Shown here: piece after piece, positions 17,067 to 26,456 of the stretch | Layout of the letters: each line of letters opens with the position of its first letter | How positions within the stretch are numbered: the first letter of the stretch is position 1 | Assembly (NCBI RefSeq): GCF_000311865.1 | Contig: NZ_HE978582.1 | Span: 328,889-392,888, forward strand | Direction: 5' to 3' | DNA length: 64,000 bases | Source of the DNA: Peptoniphilus obesi ph1 | Lineage (GTDB): Bacteria; Bacillota; Clostridia; Tissierellales; Peptoniphilaceae | Notes under the pieces: generated by a model | Told to the model about the DNA's origin: nothing | What the model saw: only the letters and a program-made list of their open reading frames with translations | Database searches by the model: none | Position numbers and translations under genes: made by a program

Positions 17067-17915
17067 TTATTTACTATAGTCGTAGAATCCTTTGCCAGTT
17101 TTTCTGCCTAGTAAATTTGCTCTTACCATTTTTCTTAGAAGTGGATGAGCTCTGTATTTAGGATCTCTAAATTCGTCATATAGAACGTCCATAATAGCTA
17201 GAACTATATCAAGTCCAACTAAGTCGCCTAGTTCTAGAGGTCCCATAGGATGGTTTGCACCAAGTTTCATTGCAGTATCGATATCTTCTGCTGAAGCTAC
17301 TCCTTCTGCGTAGATTCCGATTCCTTCGTTGATCAGTGGAATTAAAATTCTGTTTACAACAAAGCCTGGAGCTTCTTCAACTTCTACTGGAGTTTTTCCA
17401 ATTTCTTTACATAATTCAATGATTTTTTCTTTAGTTTCTTCACTTGTTGTAAGTCCTTTAATGATTTCAATTAATTTCATTGCAGAAACTGGATTGAAAA
17501 AGTGCATACCGATTACTCTGTCTGGTCTATTACAAGATTCAGCTATATCAGTAATACTTAATGAAGATGTATTAGTTGCAAGAATTGTTTTTTCGTCACA
17601 AAGTTCGTCTAATTCTTGTAGATATTCTTTTTTTACCTTTGGATCTTCTGTTGCTGCTTCAATAATAACATCACAATCAGCCATATCTTTAAATTCATCT
17701 GTTAATGTTATTTTACTCATAGCCTTATCCATTTCTTCTTGAGTCATTCTTCCTTTGGATACTGCTTTTGAGTAAGCTTTTTCTATTTTTCCTTTAATTC
17801 TTGCTGTTTTTTCATCTGTAAGATTTCTACTTTTTAGTACAACATCATGGAATTTAGCTGCTACTTCAACTATTCCAGATCCCATAGTTCCAGATCCAAT
17901 TACACCTATTTTCAT
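17067..17915 (-). CDS. hbd: 3-hydroxybutyryl-CoA dehydrogenase
   Basis: 282 residues. NAD-binding GSGTMGSG is at residues 7-14. The family signature [15 protein letters not shown] follows, with [19 protein letters not shown] and [15 protein letters not shown] in the C-terminal domain. It converts acetoacetyl-CoA to 3-hydroxybutyryl-CoA in butyrate synthesis. The length matches clostridial Hbd. It starts four bases inside the crotonase gene (ATGA overlap) and is last in the thl-crt-hbd operon. Confidence 0.94.
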   Translation of the reverse strand: MKIGVIGSGTMGSGIVEVAAKFHDVVLKSRNLTDEKTARIKGKIEKAYSKAVSKGRMTQEEMDKAMSKITLTDEFKDMADCDVIIEAATEDPKVKKEYLQELDELCDEKTILATNTSSLSITDIAESCNRPDRVIGMHFFNPVSAMKLIEIIKGLTTSEETKEKIIELCKEIGKTPVEVEEAPGFVVNRILIPLINEGIGIYAEGVASAEDIDTAMKLGANHPMGPLELGDLVGLDIVLAIMDVLYDEFRDPKYRAHPLLRKMVRANLLGRKTGKGFYDYSK

Positions 17916-18709
17916 TTCCTATCCTCCACTCTTTTTTCTTTATAGTTAGCTTTCTTTTTATTTAAGAATGCTTCCATGCCTATTTTATATTCATCATAGC
18001 CAAAGCAAAATTCATAATTAGTTCCTTCAACTTGTATACCTGTTGCTATATCAGTTTGAAGTCCTATATTTATTGATCTTTTAGCTTGCATAACTCCAAC
18101 TCTTGAGTTGTGGCTGATTTTTTCTGCTATCTCTAAGGCTTTATCCATAAGTTCTTCAGGCTTTACTAGATAATTTACAAGACCAATATCTAAAGCTTCT
18201 TTTGCTGTTATGCTTTCTCCTGTAAATATTAATTCTTTAGCTTTTGCAGCACCTACTAATCTTGGAAGCCTTTGAGTTCCACCAAATGCAGGTATTATTC
18301 CAAGTCCCACTTCTGGCTGACCAAATATAGCTTTTTCTGATGCTATTCTTAAATCACAAGCCATTGCAAGCTCGCAACCTCCTCCTAGAGCATAGCCATT
18401 TATAGCAGCTATAACAACCTTGTTGGAATGGTCTATTTCTAAGAATATAGCATTTCCTCTTTTAGTAAATCTTAGAGCTTTTTCTGGTGTGAAATCAACC
18501 ATTTCTGAAATATCAGCACCTGCTACAAATGATTTGTTTTTGCCTGTAATTATAACAACAGTTATGTCGTCTCTGTTGTTAATTTCTGTAAAACAGTCAC
18601 TAATTTCATTTAAAAGTTGGGTATTTAAAGCGTTTAGAGTACTTTCTTTATCAATTGTGATTATTAAAATATTGTCTCTTTGCTCTAATTTTAAAAATTC
18701 ATAATTCAC
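17912..18709 (-). CDS. crt: Enoyl-CoA hydratase, probable crotonase
   Basis: 265 residues from a GTG start at 18709, with AAAGGGTG about ten bases upstream. Crotonase-fold oxyanion motifs [20 protein letters not shown] and [19 protein letters not shown] carry the two conserved catalytic glutamates. It dehydrates 3-hydroxybutyryl-CoA to crotonyl-CoA. It sits between thl and hbd, which supports a butyrate role. A broader enoyl-CoA hydratase specificity cannot be excluded. Confidence 0.9.
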   Translation of the reverse strand: MNYEFLKLEQRDNILIITIDKESTLNALNTQLLNEISDCFTEINNRDDITVVIITGKNKSFVAGADISEMVDFTPEKALRFTKRGNAIFLEIDHSNKVVIAAINGYALGGGCELAMACDLRIASEKAIFGQPEVGLGIIPAFGGTQRLPRLVGAAKAKELIFTGESITAKEALDIGLVNYLVKPEELMDKALEIAEKISHNSRVGVMQAKRSINIGLQTDIATGIQVEGTNYEFCFGYDEYKIGMEAFLNKKKANYKEKRVEDRK

Positions 18710-18727
18710 GGTCTATACACCCTTTGC

Positions 18728-19912
18728 TTATCTTTCTACTATTAAAGCTGTTCCTTGTCCTCCGCCTATACAAAGTGTTGCTAATCCAAGGTGAGATTTT
18801 CTTCTTTTCATTTCAAATAATAATGAGATTAGAATTCTTGTGCCTGATGCACCTATTGGGTGACCAAGGGCTACAGCTCCACCGTTTACATTTACCTTAT
18901 CAAGATCAAGTTCTAGTTCATTAACTACTGCACAAGCTTGTGCTGCGAATGCTTCGTTTGCTTCGATTAGGTCTAAATCTTTTATTTCTATACCAGCTTT
19001 TTCTACTGCTTTTCTTGTTGCAGGGATAGGTCCTGTTCCCATGATTGCAGGGTCAACACCAGCTGATGCATAAGAAACAACTGTTGCAAGTGGTTCTATG
19101 CCAAGTTCTTTTGCTTTTTCTTCAGTCATAACTACAACCATAGCTGCACCATCATTGATGCCTGATGCGTTACCAGCTGTAACACTTCCACCATCACGTT
19201 TGAAGGCTGGTCTTAATTTTCCAAGACTTTCTTCAGTTACGCCTTCTCTTGGGTGTTCATCTTTGTCTATTATTGTTACATTGCCTTTTCTGTCTTTTAC
19301 TTCTACTGGAACTATTTCTTCATCAAATATTCCTTCGTCTCTTGCTTTGCAAGCTAGGTTTTGAGATCTTGTTGCAAGTTTATCTTGATCTTCTCTAGTG
19401 ATATTGTATTTTTCTGCTACGTTTTCAGCAGTGATTCCCATATGGTAGTCATTAAATGCATCCCAAAGTCCGTCTTTAATCATTTCATCAACGATTTGAT
19501 TATCACCCATTCTAGCTCCCCATCTTGCCTTAGGAATTAGATAAGGTGATTGTGACATTGATTCTGTTCCACCACAAAGAACTACTTCAGCATCTCCTGC
19601 TTTAATAATTTGTGTAGCAAGTGATACTGCTCTAAGACCTGATCCACAAACTTTATTGATTGTCATTGCTGGAACTTCTTTTGGTACTCCTGCATTAATT
19701 GAAACTTGTCTTGCTATGTTTTGTCCAAGTCCTGCTTGTAAAACATTTCCTATAATTACTTCATCGATTAGTGCTGGGTCTAGGTTGTTTGCTCTTTTCA
19801 TTGCTTCTTTAGCAGCTGTAACTCCTAATTGAAGCGCACTAACATTTTTAAATACTCCACCGAATGATCCAATAGCAGTTCTCGCTGCACTTGCTATAAC
19901 TATTTTTCCCAT
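18728..19912 (-). CDS. thlA: Acetyl-CoA C-acetyltransferase (thiolase)
   Basis: 394 residues. The nucleophilic cysteine is Cys89 in [11 protein letters not shown]. The second-half motifs [20 protein letters not shown] and [15 protein letters not shown] supply the catalytic histidine and second cysteine. It condenses two acetyl-CoA to acetoacetyl-CoA. It is first gene of the thl-crt-hbd operon, with AGGAGGATTTT before the ATG. Together the three genes link acetyl-CoA to crotonyl-CoA, the point where the glutamate pathway also enters. Confidence 0.94.
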   Translation of the reverse strand: MGKIVIASAARTAIGSFGGVFKNVSALQLGVTAAKEAMKRANNLDPALIDEVIIGNVLQAGLGQNIARQVSINAGVPKEVPAMTINKVCGSGLRAVSLATQIIKAGDAEVVLCGGTESMSQSPYLIPKARWGARMGDNQIVDEMIKDGLWDAFNDYHMGITAENVAEKYNITREDQDKLATRSQNLACKARDEGIFDEEIVPVEVKDRKGNVTIIDKDEHPREGVTEESLGKLRPAFKRDGGSVTAGNASGINDGAAMVVVMTEEKAKELGIEPLATVVSYASAGVDPAIMGTGPIPATRKAVEKAGIEIKDLDLIEANEAFAAQACAVVNELELDLDKVNVNGGAVALGHPIGASGTRILISLLFEMKRRKSHLGLATLCIGGGQGTALIVER

Positions 19913-20042
19913 AAAATCCTCCTATTTTTTATTAAATTGATAATTTAATCGCCTATAAAAGCTTATTACTCGCTATTTATCAATATATATTACATTATAA
20001 ATATACCAAGATCACAAAGGCTTAAACATAAAAATTGACAAT

Positions 20043-20088
20043 AAAGAAAATAAGCTGACAGATATTAAAATTTAATACCGGTCAGCTT
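20043..20088 (-). terminator. Terminator after wecB
   Basis: AAGCTGAC (20052-20059) pairs with GTCAGCTT (20081-20088), with an inner ATATTAAA/TTTAATA extension after two mismatches. A U-rich tail follows on the minus strand. Confidence 0.72.
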
Positions 20089-20177
20089 TTAAAAAAAAAC
20101 GTCTATAGATAGTCAAATATTTTTAATATCATGACTATTATAATTAAATATTTAATTTTTTTCAATAGCTAAAGTGA

Positions 20178-21293
20178 CTATTTTAAGTCAAATTCCTTTT
20201 CTATTATATCAATTATATTTACAGCAGCTTTTCCATCTCCATATGGATTTATTGCTTTTGCCATTTTTTCATATAATTCTTGATCTTCTATTAAGCTTTT
20301 AAAGCTGTCATAGATTTTTTGATAAGATGTTCCTGCTAGTATAGCAGTGTTTGCTAAAACACCCTCCATCCTTTCAGTCTCTTCTCTTACAACTATTACT
20401 GGTTTTCCTAAGGCTGGTGCTTCTTCTTGTATTCCACCAGAATCAGTAATCACAAGTTCTACCTTGCTCATAAGCTTTGAAAAAGGTAAATAATCAAGCG
20501 GCTCAATCATATGTATTTTTTCATTGTCTTTGAATATTTTATTTGCAATTTCTCTAACTTTTGGATTTAAATGGACTGGAAATACAACTTCAACATCATC
20601 ATGTTCATTTACAACATCATTTACTGCAGAGAATATATTTTCCATTGCTTGTCCTATGTTTTCTCTTCTGTGTGATGTAAGAAGAACTATTTTTTTATTT
20701 TCATAGTCAAGTTCATTTAATATTTCTTGGTCAAATTTATGTTCTTTTTTGACAGCGTATTTTAAGGCATCTATTACTGTGTTTCCAGTTACATAGATGT
20801 TTTTTTCGTCAAATCCTTCTTTCAAAAGATTTTCTTTACTTCCTTTTGTTGGAGCAAAGTGAAAGTTTGTAAGTACACTTGTAAGTCTTCTATTTGCTTC
20901 TTCTGGATAAGGTGAATATAGATTATCTGATCTTAAACCAGCTTCTATATGACCAATTTTTATTTTCTTATAAAATGCACTAAGAGCTCCAGCAAATACA
21001 GTGCTTGTATCTCCTTGGACTAATAAAAGATCTGGTTTTTCTTCTTCCAAAATTTTATCCAGTCTTGTTAAAGAGTTTACTGTTATATCGCTCAAACTTT
21101 GTCCTTGTTTAAATATATTCATGTCATAATCAGGCTCAATATCAAATACTTTTAAAACTTGGTCAAGCATTTGTCTATGTTGTCCTGTTACTGCAACAAG
21201 AGTTTCTATGTTTTTTCTTCTTTTAAGCTCTTTTACTATTGGTGCCATTTTTATTGCCTCAGGTCTTGTACCAAAGACACATATTACTTTCAA
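20178..21293 (-). CDS. wecB: UDP-N-acetylglucosamine 2-epimerase (non-hydrolysing)
   Basis: 371 residues. It begins MKVICVFGTRPEAIKMAPI and contains VQGDTSTVFAGALSAFY, HIEAGLRSDNLYSPYPEE and ITDSGGIQEEAPALGKP, all diagnostic of non-hydrolysing epimerases. It interconverts UDP-GlcNAc and UDP-ManNAc, the latter used in teichoic-acid linkage units or capsule. The start is TTG at 21293 with AAGGAGG upstream. It lies two bases after the tagO-like gene, so the pair probably serves the same undecaprenyl-linked polymer. Confidence 0.94.
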   Translation of the reverse strand: MKVICVFGTRPEAIKMAPIVKELKRRKNIETLVAVTGQHRQMLDQVLKVFDIEPDYDMNIFKQGQSLSDITVNSLTRLDKILEEEKPDLLLVQGDTSTVFAGALSAFYKKIKIGHIEAGLRSDNLYSPYPEEANRRLTSVLTNFHFAPTKGSKENLLKEGFDEKNIYVTGNTVIDALKYAVKKEHKFDQEILNELDYENKKIVLLTSHRRENIGQAMENIFSAVNDVVNEHDDVEVVFPVHLNPKVREIANKIFKDNEKIHMIEPLDYLPFSKLMSKVELVITDSGGIQEEAPALGKPVIVVREETERMEGVLANTAILAGTSYQKIYDSFKSLIEDQELYEKMAKAINPYGDGKAAVNIIDIIEKEFDLK

Positions 21294-21295
21294 AT

Positions 21296-22324
21296 TTATT
21301 CCTCCTTAGACTTAAACATTCCAAACATATATGCTATTAGAATAACTGAAAAAATAACTAAGCTTGAAATGAATATACCTAATTTCGCATCAATATTAGA
21401 TAGTAGATTTGCAATTAGACCAAAAACTATGGATATAAAATATAAAACTAAAACAGTTTGTTTTTGATTTAAACCTAGTCTTAACAGTCTGTGGTGCAGG
21501 TGTCCCTTATCTGCTGATACCATGCTCTTACCACTTAATTTTCTTCTAACCATGGCAAAGGCTGTATCGAAAACTGGTACAGCTAGTATCAAAACTGGTA
21601 CAAAAATTGTCAAGGCTGCAGCAGATTTCATTACTCCTTCTATAGAAATATATGAAAGTACAAAACCCAAAAACAAGGCTCCAGCATCTCCCATAAAAAT
21701 CTTGGCAGGATTAAAATTATAGGGTAAAAATCCTAAACATGCTCCGGCCACTATAGCTGCTAAAATAGATATATCATAAAATCCAAAGCTTCTTGCTATA
21801 AACATAAGTGATATAGAGCTGATCATGGAAACTCCAGCTGCTAATCCGTCTAATCCGTCTATTAGATTTATAGTATTTGTAATTCCAACTATCCAAAATA
21901 TAGTTATAGGTACTGATAGAAATTCTAAAAATACCAAACTTTGTCCCATATTAAATGGGTTGGTGAAAAACTCTATTCTAACACCAAAAACTACTAAAAT
22001 TATTGCCGCTAAAATTTGAAAGCCCATCTTTGCTTTTGGACTTAGATTATATTTATCATCAATAATTCCAGATGCTAGTATGAGTGTAGATCCTATTAAA
22101 AGTCCAAGTCTTTCACCCTTATAGTCTAAAAATATAAAGATTGCTATTATAACAGCTAAAAATATCGCAAGTCCTCCAAGCAAAGGTATTGCCTTAGTGT
22201 GGACTCTTCTATTGTCCTTTGGCACATCTATAAAATTAAATTTTATAGCAAATTTTCTTGCAAGAGGCGTCAGAACAAGAGAAAGTATAGCTGATATAAT
22301 CAGTGAAAAATATATTTTTTCCAT
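21296..22324 (-). CDS. tagO: Undecaprenyl-phosphate GlcNAc-1-phosphate transferase (MraY/WecA/TagO family)
   Basis: 342 residues with about ten or eleven membrane helices. Active-site loops NLIDGLDGLAAGVS and PAKIFMGDAGALFLGF, and the cytoplasmic DKGHLHHRLLRLG motif, identify the polyisoprenyl-phosphate HexNAc-1-P transferase family. It starts wall teichoic acid or polysaccharide assembly on undecaprenyl phosphate. The adjacent wecB supports TagO/WecA over MraY. The ribosome site (AGGAAG) is rather far from the ATG. Confidence 0.9.
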   Translation of the reverse strand: MEKIYFSLIISAILSLVLTPLARKFAIKFNFIDVPKDNRRVHTKAIPLLGGLAIFLAVIIAIFIFLDYKGERLGLLIGSTLILASGIIDDKYNLSPKAKMGFQILAAIILVVFGVRIEFFTNPFNMGQSLVFLEFLSVPITIFWIVGITNTINLIDGLDGLAAGVSMISSISLMFIARSFGFYDISILAAIVAGACLGFLPYNFNPAKIFMGDAGALFLGFVLSYISIEGVMKSAAALTIFVPVLILAVPVFDTAFAMVRRKLSGKSMVSADKGHLHHRLLRLGLNQKQTVLVLYFISIVFGLIANLLSNIDAKLGIFISSLVIFSVILIAYMFGMFKSKEE

Positions 22325-22353
22325 ATTTATTTAACTAACTTCCTAACTTTAAA

Positions 22354-22983
22354 TTATTTTGTACCGAATAACCTATCTCCAGCATCTCCTAGACCTGGCA
22401 CTATATAGGCATCTTCATTAAGTTTTTCATCTACACATGCAACATAAATATCTACATCTGGATGTGCTTTTTGTACCGCTTCAATTCCTTCTGGCGCAGC
22501 GATTATATTAAGAGTTCTAATTGATGTTACTCCCAAACTTTTTAGCTCATCAATTGCTGCTATTAAAGTTCCACCAGTTGCTAGCATTGGATCAAGTGGT
22601 ATTATCAATCTTTCGCTTACATCTTTTGGCAATTTACAATAATAAGATACTGGTTTTAGTGTTTCTGGGTCTCTATACATTCCTATGTGTCCAACTCTTG
22701 CACCAGGTATTATATTTAATACCCCATCAACCATGCCAAGTCCTGCTCTTAAAATAGGAACGAAACCAATTTTCTTTCCTGAAATTTCTTTTCCAGTGCA
22801 TTTAGCTAGTGGAGTTTCAACTTCTATATCTCTAAGCTCAAGATCTCTTGTAACTTCATAGCACATTAGTGATGCTATTTCTGTAACTAGATTTCTAAAT
22901 TCCATTGATGATGTGTCTTTCTTTCTAAGAATAGTAAGTTTGTGTTGAATTAACGGATGATCTGTAACAACTAATTTTCCCAT
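22354..22983 (-). CDS. upp: Uracil phosphoribosyltransferase
   Basis: 209 residues, exactly the family length. It carries [17 protein letters not shown] and the PRPP-binding motif DPMLATGGT, and ends [14 protein letters not shown]. It salvages uracil to UMP. AGGAGGAAAT precedes the ATG, and the gene follows the Sua5-like gene by eight bases, forming a housekeeping operon with tagO and wecB downstream. Confidence 0.96.
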   Translation of the reverse strand: MGKLVVTDHPLIQHKLTILRKKDTSSMEFRNLVTEIASLMCYEVTRDLELRDIEVETPLAKCTGKEISGKKIGFVPILRAGLGMVDGVLNIIPGARVGHIGMYRDPETLKPVSYYCKLPKDVSERLIIPLDPMLATGGTLIAAIDELKSLGVTSIRTLNIIAAPEGIEAVQKAHPDVDIYVACVDEKLNEDAYIVPGLGDAGDRLFGTK

Positions 22984-22991
22984 ATTTCCTC

Positions 22992-24041
22992 CTATAAACC
23001 TAAAACTACTTTACCTGCTGAAGCCTTTAATAGTCTATTCATAATACCAACTCCAAGCCCTCTAAGCTCGAATCCTTCAGCATAAATTATATCTACTTTA
23101 TTATCGTCGCAACTTCTCAAAGCCTCAAACAAATTTTGGGCAATTTCTCGTAGATTTTCTCTACTCCCTAAATTTATAACCATATAGGCTCCCTCATATT
23201 CATCTACTGTTTGATCTGTTGCAAGAACTGCTATTTTTTTATCTTTATTTGTTTCAATTCTCTTATTTATTTCATTTACTACATTAAATGGGTCTCCAGC
23301 AAAAGTATAACAATCAGCTTGAGGAGCATAATGTTTATATTTCTGACCTGGTGATTTAGGAACTGTCTTATCATTTGAATCGATAATAGTATTATCAATT
23401 GCTATATTAGGAATGATTTTCCTTAAATCTTCTTTTGTAACCCCACCTGGTCTAAGAATCATTGCTGGGTCTGATGTAAGATCAAGAACAGTCGATTCAA
23501 TACCATAACTTGGTTTACCACCATCAACAATTATATCTACAAGTCCATCAAGATCTTCCATAACTCTTTTATAAGTTGTTGGAGATGGCTTTCCAGAAAG
23601 ATTTGCAGATGGAGCTGCTATTGGAAGTTTTGTATATTTTAAAATTTCCCTAGCAACTGGATGCGATGGCATCCTGATAGCAACAGTATCAAGTCCTGCT
23701 GTTACTGCATCTGGTACAAGATCTGATTTATTAAAAATCATAGTCAAAGGACCTGGCCAAAAATTATCTGATAATTCTCTTGCTACATCAGGTATTTCTT
23801 TAACCAATTCATTTATTTGCGACATATAAGCTATATGCAAGATCAAAGGATTATCACTTGGTCTGCCCTTAGCCTTAAATATTTTTTTATCCGCATCTGG
23901 ATCTAGACCATTTGCACCAAGCCCATAGACTGTTTCAGTAGGAAAAACTACAAGTTTTCCATCCCTAAAGGCTTGGTCAATAATTTCTAAATCCTCTTTA
24001 GATAATTTGTCTTCTTTCAATTTGATAATTTTTGTTTTCAT
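22992..24041 (-). CDS. L-threonylcarbamoyladenylate synthase (Sua5/YwlC type)
   Basis: 349 residues: an N-terminal YrdC domain of about 200 residues followed by a Sua5 C-terminal domain, so the long Sua5 form rather than the short TsaC. Signatures include [29 protein letters not shown] and [16 protein letters not shown]. The linker region [11 protein letters not shown] leads into the C-terminal domain. It makes threonylcarbamoyl-AMP for t6A modification of tRNAs reading ANN codons. It is first in the run of four genes to 20178. Confidence 0.93.
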   Translation of the reverse strand: MKTKIIKLKEDKLSKEDLEIIDQAFRDGKLVVFPTETVYGLGANGLDPDADKKIFKAKGRPSDNPLILHIAYMSQINELVKEIPDVARELSDNFWPGPLTMIFNKSDLVPDAVTAGLDTVAIRMPSHPVAREILKYTKLPIAAPSANLSGKPSPTTYKRVMEDLDGLVDIIVDGGKPSYGIESTVLDLTSDPAMILRPGGVTKEDLRKIIPNIAIDNTIIDSNDKTVPKSPGQKYKHYAPQADCYTFAGDPFNVVNEINKRIETNKDKKIAVLATDQTVDEYEGAYMVINLGSRENLREIAQNLFEALRSCDDNKVDIIYAEGFELRGLGVGIMNRLLKASAGKVVLGL

Positions 24042-24145
24042 ATATAAAACCTCTCATATCTATACTATTATATCAGCCATTTGCTTCTGTAACAAGATTA
24101 TATAAATTCGGCTCTTGCCACATTAGTTTTTAAGCCTTATTAAGC

Positions 24146-24174
24146 TTTAAAGAAGCTATTTTATATGTTATAAT
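24146..24174 (+). promoter_or_regulatory. Promoter of the leucine-rich-repeat gene
   Basis: TTTAAA (24146-24151), 17 bases, TATAAT (24169-24174) with an extended TG (TGT before the -10). It lies 36 bases upstream of the ATG. Confidence 0.6.
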
Positions 24175-24209
24175 TAATTTAAGTTATTGATTTTATAAGG
24201 AGGAACAAA

Positions 24210-24803
24210 ATGAGTAGCGTATTCGAAAATGATGATTTTATTTTTGATGGTGATATATTAAAAGGTATGACAAGAAAAGGAAAAGACAAAATCAAAAACG
24301 AAGGTTTAACTGATATGATAGTTCCAAAAACTGCACCTGATGGAACACCTATTAGACATATCGGAGAAAACGCTTTTTTTAGAAGAAAATTAACATCTGT
24401 TGAAATTCCTGAAACTGTTGAAACTATCGGCTATGATGCATTTGGAGTTTGTAATCTAACTGAAGTACATATTCCTGATGCTGTTAAATTTATTGATGGT
24501 TTTGCTTTTTATAGAAATAAACTTGAAAAAGTTCATTTCCCTAAAAATTTAACTTTCATGGGACCATCAGCATTTGCACTTAATAATCTTGAAGAAATCG
24601 ATCTTCCAGATACTGTTGAAGTAATTGACACATCAGCTTTTTATAAGAATTCACTAGAAGAAGTTAGAATTCCAAAATCAATCAAAAAAATTAATATGTT
24701 TGCATTCCACAAAAATAATATCAGTGAAGTAAGCGTACCTAAAACTATCGAAGAACTTCACAGATATGCTTTTGAAGAAGGCACTGAAATTACTGAAGAA
24801 TAA
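24210..24803 (+). CDS. BspA-type leucine-rich-repeat protein
   Basis: 197 residues. After an N-terminal strand-rich segment, about six repeats of 23 residues follow from residue 50 to 190 with the pattern IGxxAFxxNxLxxVxIPxxV, the LRR_5 (Treponema pallidum/BspA) type. No signal peptide, membrane segment or wall anchor is visible, so it is probably cytoplasmic or released by other means. AAGGAGGAAC precedes the ATG. It has its own promoter and terminator and is the only plus-strand gene between two long minus-strand blocks. Function unknown; LRR_5 proteins often mediate binding. Confidence 0.85.
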   Translation: MSSVFENDDFIFDGDILKGMTRKGKDKIKNEGLTDMIVPKTAPDGTPIRHIGENAFFRRKLTSVEIPETVETIGYDAFGVCNLTEVHIPDAVKFIDGFAFYRNKLEKVHFPKNLTFMGPSAFALNNLEEIDLPDTVEVIDTSAFYKNSLEEVRIPKSIKKINMFAFHKNNISEVSVPKTIEELHRYAFEEGTEITEE

Positions 24804-24826
24804 TTAAAAATATTTTATGAATTTTT

Positions 24827-24857
24827 AAAGCTATAGTATAATACTATAGCTTTTTTT
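24827..24857 (+). terminator. Terminator of the leucine-rich-repeat gene
   Basis: AAAGCTATAGTA (24827-24838) pairs perfectly with TACTATAGCTTT (24842-24853), followed by a T run. Confidence 0.93.
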
Positions 24858-25249
24858 ATTTATCTTATATTTAATTTTCAAGTTTATTTTTTAAACTTTT
24901 TATTTAATAGAAGCATTTTAATCTCTTTCTATTTAATTATTAACTTTGCTATTCTAGAAAATTTTCCTATTTTATACAATATATCATTTTTACTATCTAG
25001 CAACTTATATAGCCTTCTCACCTATTCTTTAACTTCTAATATATATAAATCTAATTTGATTTTTTATATTAAGTATTTTTTATATCTATAAATTACAGTA
25101 TCAATTTAATCAATTCTACAAAAGTATTTAATAAAACTAAATTATTAAACTTTTTTAAAAATATCTATAATAATTTTTATCCTAATCTTATTTAATAATC
25201 AAGCTTCTTATATTTCTAATTTTTTCTATTTAATGTCTTTTAGAGCATA
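24858..25249. other. AT-rich gap without recognisable genes
   Basis: Between the terminators of the LRR gene and hgdB. Low-complexity sequence with several CTATTTAAT-like words. No reading frame with a ribosome site or coding character was seen on either strand. Confidence 0.55.
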
Positions 25250-25281
25250 AAAAAAAGAGCAAGTAGTTTCCTACTCACTCT
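25248..25281 (-). terminator. Terminator after hgdB
   Basis: AGAGCAAGTAG (25256-25266) and CTACTCACTCT (25271-25281) pair fully on the minus strand if two G-U pairs are allowed. A U run follows (plus-strand A run 25249-25256). Confidence 0.82.
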
Positions 25282-25295
25282 TTATCTTTTATAAA

Positions 25296-26444
25296 TTAGA
25301 ATTTGTTTAACTCAACAATTTCACTGAATGTTTGTAATTGAGTTTTAACTTGTCCAAAGTCAACCATTTGTTGGTCATAACCCATTTTAATAAGTGGGAT
25401 TCCTGCTTCTTCAAAAGCTTTTTTAAGTGAAGGATATTCCATTTCTTCAGTATCATTGAAGTTCATCATGAATAATAGACATCCGTCAGCTCCGCTTTCT
25501 TTAGCAAGATTTACAACATAAGCTGGTCTCTTCCAAATATCTGGGTCATATAGTAGTGGATCTTCGTCCATTCTAGCAAATTGATCAGCAAGCGCTAGCA
25601 TTGGATCTTCAATTGAAGTATCAACATCTACTTTAAGTCCTCTAGATTCAGCTGCTACGTCGTCTCCAACTATAGCAACCTTGTATTGGTCAAAAATATC
25701 TAATAGACCTGGGTTATCAGTTATAACACCAGATGTAATAACTTTTAGTCCATCCCAATCTTCTTCTGGCATATCTTTTAAAATAGCATTGATTTTCTTT
25801 AGATATTCAGAGTGTTCATCTTTAAGCATGTGGTTTGATGCTTTAAGAACTCTACATCTTTCAGATGCTTTTATAGTTTGTGGATGACTTGCTGCAAGTT
25901 TTACAAATTCTCTTTGAAGTGCTCTATTTTCATTGTAAACTTCAAAAGCTTTCTTTAGATTTTCATCTGTAATTTTTACATCACAAATCTTTTCTAATTC
26001 TTCTTTTGCTTCGTTGAAAATTCTAGCATTGTATTCTTTACCAAAGTCTTCTTTTCTGTGTTGACCATGGTTTAAGAATATCATTGGAATTTTTCTTCCA
26101 GCTGATACTTTATAGTTTTGTGATAATGGTCTTAAAGTATCATCAAGTGTTGTTAACATTGAAGCAGATAGACCGTCTAATGAGCCATCAAGTGACATTT
26201 CTAAACATCTTAATGCTAATGAATAATAAAATGTTGGGAAATAGTTTTTAGCTTTTTCTATTGGACCTTGTCCACCCCATACTCCTATAGGTACAAGTCC
26301 GCCTGCGTATATAATTTCTTCAGGTGCATAATATGGGAATACTCCAACACATTTTTTACCTTCAGCTAAATATTTATCAATTTGTTCTCTTTGATTTTCA
26401 GCTATATGACATAAATTATCTAATAATTCTCTTAACTCGCTCAT
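25296..26444 (-). CDS. hgdB: 2-Hydroxyglutaryl-CoA dehydratase, beta subunit
   Basis: About 382 residues, close to the usual size of HgdB. It shows the HgdB/FldC/BcrB-like pattern: KKCVGVFPYYAPEEIIYAGGLVPIG near residues 30-50, then a small domain with conserved cysteines, and C-terminal DGCLLFMMNFNDTEEMEYP before a final GIPLIKMGYD. With HgdA it forms the [4Fe-4S] dehydratase converting (R)-2-hydroxyglutaryl-CoA to glutaconyl-CoA. An in-frame GTG at 26456 exists, but GTGAGG reads better as the ribosome site of the ATG at 26444. It follows hgdA by about 12 bases. Confidence 0.93.
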   Translation of the reverse strand: MSELRELLDNLCHIAENQREQIDKYLAEGKKCVGVFPYYAPEEIIYAGGLVPIGVWGGQGPIEKAKNYFPTFYYSLALRCLEMSLDGSLDGLSASMLTTLDDTLRPLSQNYKVSAGRKIPMIFLNHGQHRKEDFGKEYNARIFNEAKEELEKICDVKITDENLKKAFEVYNENRALQREFVKLAASHPQTIKASERCRVLKASNHMLKDEHSEYLKKINAILKDMPEEDWDGLKVITSGVITDNPGLLDIFDQYKVAIVGDDVAAESRGLKVDVDTSIEDPMLALADQFARMDEDPLLYDPDIWKRPAYVVNLAKESGADGCLLFMMNFNDTEEMEYPSLKKAFEEAGIPLIKMGYDQQMVDFGQVKTQLQTFSEIVELNKF

Positions 26445-26456
26445 TTCATACCTCAC

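Noticed and set aside
24858..25249. Degenerate gene or small RNA in the AT-rich gap
   Set aside because: No ribosome site, codon pattern or stable hairpin beyond the flanking terminators.
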